Source: a bacterium (lineage in GTDB: Bacteria; Armatimonadota; Chthonomonadetes; Chthonomonadales; Chthonomonadaceae). From it: DNA of 7,459 nt. A program made the position numbers and the translations under genes. The stretch is from positions 1 to 7,459 of the forward strand of contig JAJZFK010000157.1 of assembly GCA_021805405.1 (NCBI GenBank), read 5' to 3'. Shown piece by piece: positions 6,940-7,459 of this stretch. How positions within the stretch are numbered: the stretch's first letter is position 1; each line of letters opens with the position of its first letter. Under the pieces are notes generated by a model. It did no database searches. It was not told the origin of the DNA and worked only from the letters and a program-made list of their open reading frames with translations.

Positions 6940-7010
6940 GGTGACGTGCAACCTTAGGAAGTAGAGGAGTTCGTACCCGGTGCAAATCACCTAAGGTTAC
7001 GGCGATTTTT
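6940..7010 (+). ncRNA. Candidate structured RNA: attenuator- or terminator-like element with two competing stems and a T5 run
   Basis: AACCTTAGG (6950-6958) pairs perfectly with CCTAAGGTT (6990-6998). Across a two-base bulge it extends with CGT/ACG (6945-6947 with 6999-7001) to 12 bp, enclosing a 31-base loop. TTTTT follows at 7006-7010. A second possible stem, GGTGA/TCACC (6940-6944 with 6987-6991), uses the same bases at 6990-6991, so the two cannot form fully together. This is the layout of a terminator/antiterminator pair. It matches no riboswitch class that I can name. It may end the esterase transcript or control the lipoprotein gene about 200 bases downstream. The pairing is seen directly; the function is inferred. 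Confidence 0.35.
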
Positions 7011-7015
7011 CAATA

Positions 7016-7031
7016 CGGCACAATCCTTGCT
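7016..7031 (+). promoter_or_regulatory. Candidate sigma54 (RpoN) -24/-12 promoter for the lipoprotein gene
   Basis: CGGCAC (7016-7021), five bases, then TTGCT (7027-7031) matches the TGGCAC-N5-TTGCW consensus except for its first base, and has the exact GG-to-GC spacing that sigma54 requires. The predicted start near 7042 would give a leader of about 169 bases. It lies in a non-coding stretch directly after the T-run of the hairpin element. No enhancer-binding site or rpoN gene is visible here, and a match by chance is possible. Confidence 0.3.
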
Positions 7032-7197
7032 AAGACAGGCGAGCACAACTGGATTTTTCACAAATTATTCCTATTAAATAAGATCTCTGGATTTCCCTAG
7101 CATATATTCAAGGTTTCTGTATTTTATCCCGATACTTCAGTATTCAACTCGCTAGGCAATTCTCCATTACAACGTGTTTTAGCGACACTAATCAACC
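7032..7197. other. AT-rich leader before the lipoprotein gene, no gene seen
   Basis: This is the right part of the 408-base non-coding gap at 6803-7210. It is clearly richer in A and T than the flanking genes and broken by stops in all frames. TATATT (7104-7109) is -10-like but has no matching -35 at proper spacing. I see no convincing second promoter, RNA gene or repeat here. Confidence 0.5.
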
Positions 7198-7210
7198 AGA
7201 GGTATGAAGA

Positions 7211-7459
7211 ATGATTTTGAATCGTAAACTTGTGAGCCAAACAAGGCTCCTGATTGTAGCGTCGCCGCTACTCATTGCAGGATTGGCAGGTTGTGGAGGC
7301 GGAGGTGGCGCGCTCACTAAAGCCGCCGCACTAACAGGCACGGTAAGCGTGCCCTCTGGCACGCCCACGAGAGGAACGGTTACCGGTTCGGTACCGCTGC
7401 CTGGTGCTACAGTCGACCTATATGATATTACAACGGCAGGCACTTCCGCGTTGAGTGGT
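7211..7459 (+). CDS. Lipoprotein with a probable carboxypeptidase-regulatory-like or Ig-like beta domain, 3' end outside window
   Basis: The ATG at 7211 is preceded by AGAGG (7198-7202, 8-base spacing). Its frame runs open for 83 codons to the window edge. An earlier ATG at 7204 stops after seven codons. The N-terminus is a lipoprotein signal: basic residues R5, K6 and R12, a hydrophobic core at about 13-24, and the lipobox LAGC at 25-28, with C28 the residue to be lipidated. A glycine run (29-33) acts as a flexible tether. After it come beta-strand-like stretches, LTGTVSVPSG (41-50) and VTGSVPLPGATVDLYD (57-72). The phrase PLPGATVDLYD resembles carboxypeptidase regulatory-like or transthyretin-like surface domains. 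The protein is therefore membrane-anchored and exposed, but its function is unknown because most of it is outside. The reverse-strand open frame here is a shadow. Confidence 0.82.
   Translation, partial: MILNRKLVSQTRLLIVASPLLIAGLAGCGGGGGALTKAAALTGTVSVPSGTPTRGTVTGSVPLPGATVDLYDITTAGTSALSG

Noticed and set aside
6948..6991. Resemblance to S-box (SAM-I) or cobalamin riboswitch cores: GCAACC followed 25 bases later by CCGGTGCAAATC.
   Set aside because: The other conserved parts are missing. There is no GGAGGGA-type segment upstream for SAM-I and no CCGC-ACTGT box downstream for cobalamin. The helices do not pair as those classes need, and the nearest gene is a lipoprotein, not a methionine or B12 gene.
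6836..7146. Integron attC-like heptamers (GTTAGAC at 6836 and ATTCAAC at 7139).
   Set aside because: The two motifs are in the wrong order and not joined by a foldable imperfect inverted repeat. Each heptamer is expected by chance at this length, and there is no integrase or cassette gene.

Overview
This window reads as a bacterial chromosomal segment of moderate GC. It holds five protein genes and no sign of phage, insertion sequences, CRISPR or tRNA/rRNA. The organism cannot be fixed from the sequence. A class B penicillin-binding protein, an ArgJ-type (acetyl-recycling) arginine operon, a secreted sialate-O-acetylesterase-type enzyme and a Gly-rich lipoprotein point to a free-living, peptidoglycan-containing heterotroph. 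Lineages such as Armatimonadota are possible, but that is a guess from gene style.

Layout. (1) Positions 1-1581, + strand: the 3' part of a cell-wall synthesis gene encoding a PbpA-like transpeptidase. The frame is open to the left edge, and the 28 codons before the usual-looking start resemble the C-terminal end of a RodA/FtsW (SEDS) glycosyltransferase. The whole gene is therefore probably a SEDS-PBP fusion. (2) Positions 1582-1743: a short convergent gap with an imperfect hairpin. (3) Positions 5124-1744, - strand: a tight operon argJ-argB-argD, covering three of the steps that turn glutamate into ornithine, with acetyl recycling by ArgJ. argC is not next to it. (4) Positions 5125-5317: a divergent control region with a candidate sigma70-type promoter for the arg operon and an 8-bp palindrome. 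(5) Positions 5318-6802, + strand: an exported SASA-family esterase. (6) Positions 6803-7210: a 408-base non-coding stretch. It holds several hairpins, a candidate attenuator or terminator with two competing stems and a T-run, and a well-spaced sigma54-like -24/-12 motif. (7) Position 7211 to the right edge, + strand: the start of a lipoprotein gene.

The arg genes form one functional unit. The PBP, esterase and lipoprotein all act outside the cytoplasm, but nothing ties them into one pathway. I found no clear new multi-gene system. The observations most worth checking are the probable SEDS-PBP fusion and the structured non-coding region before the lipoprotein gene.
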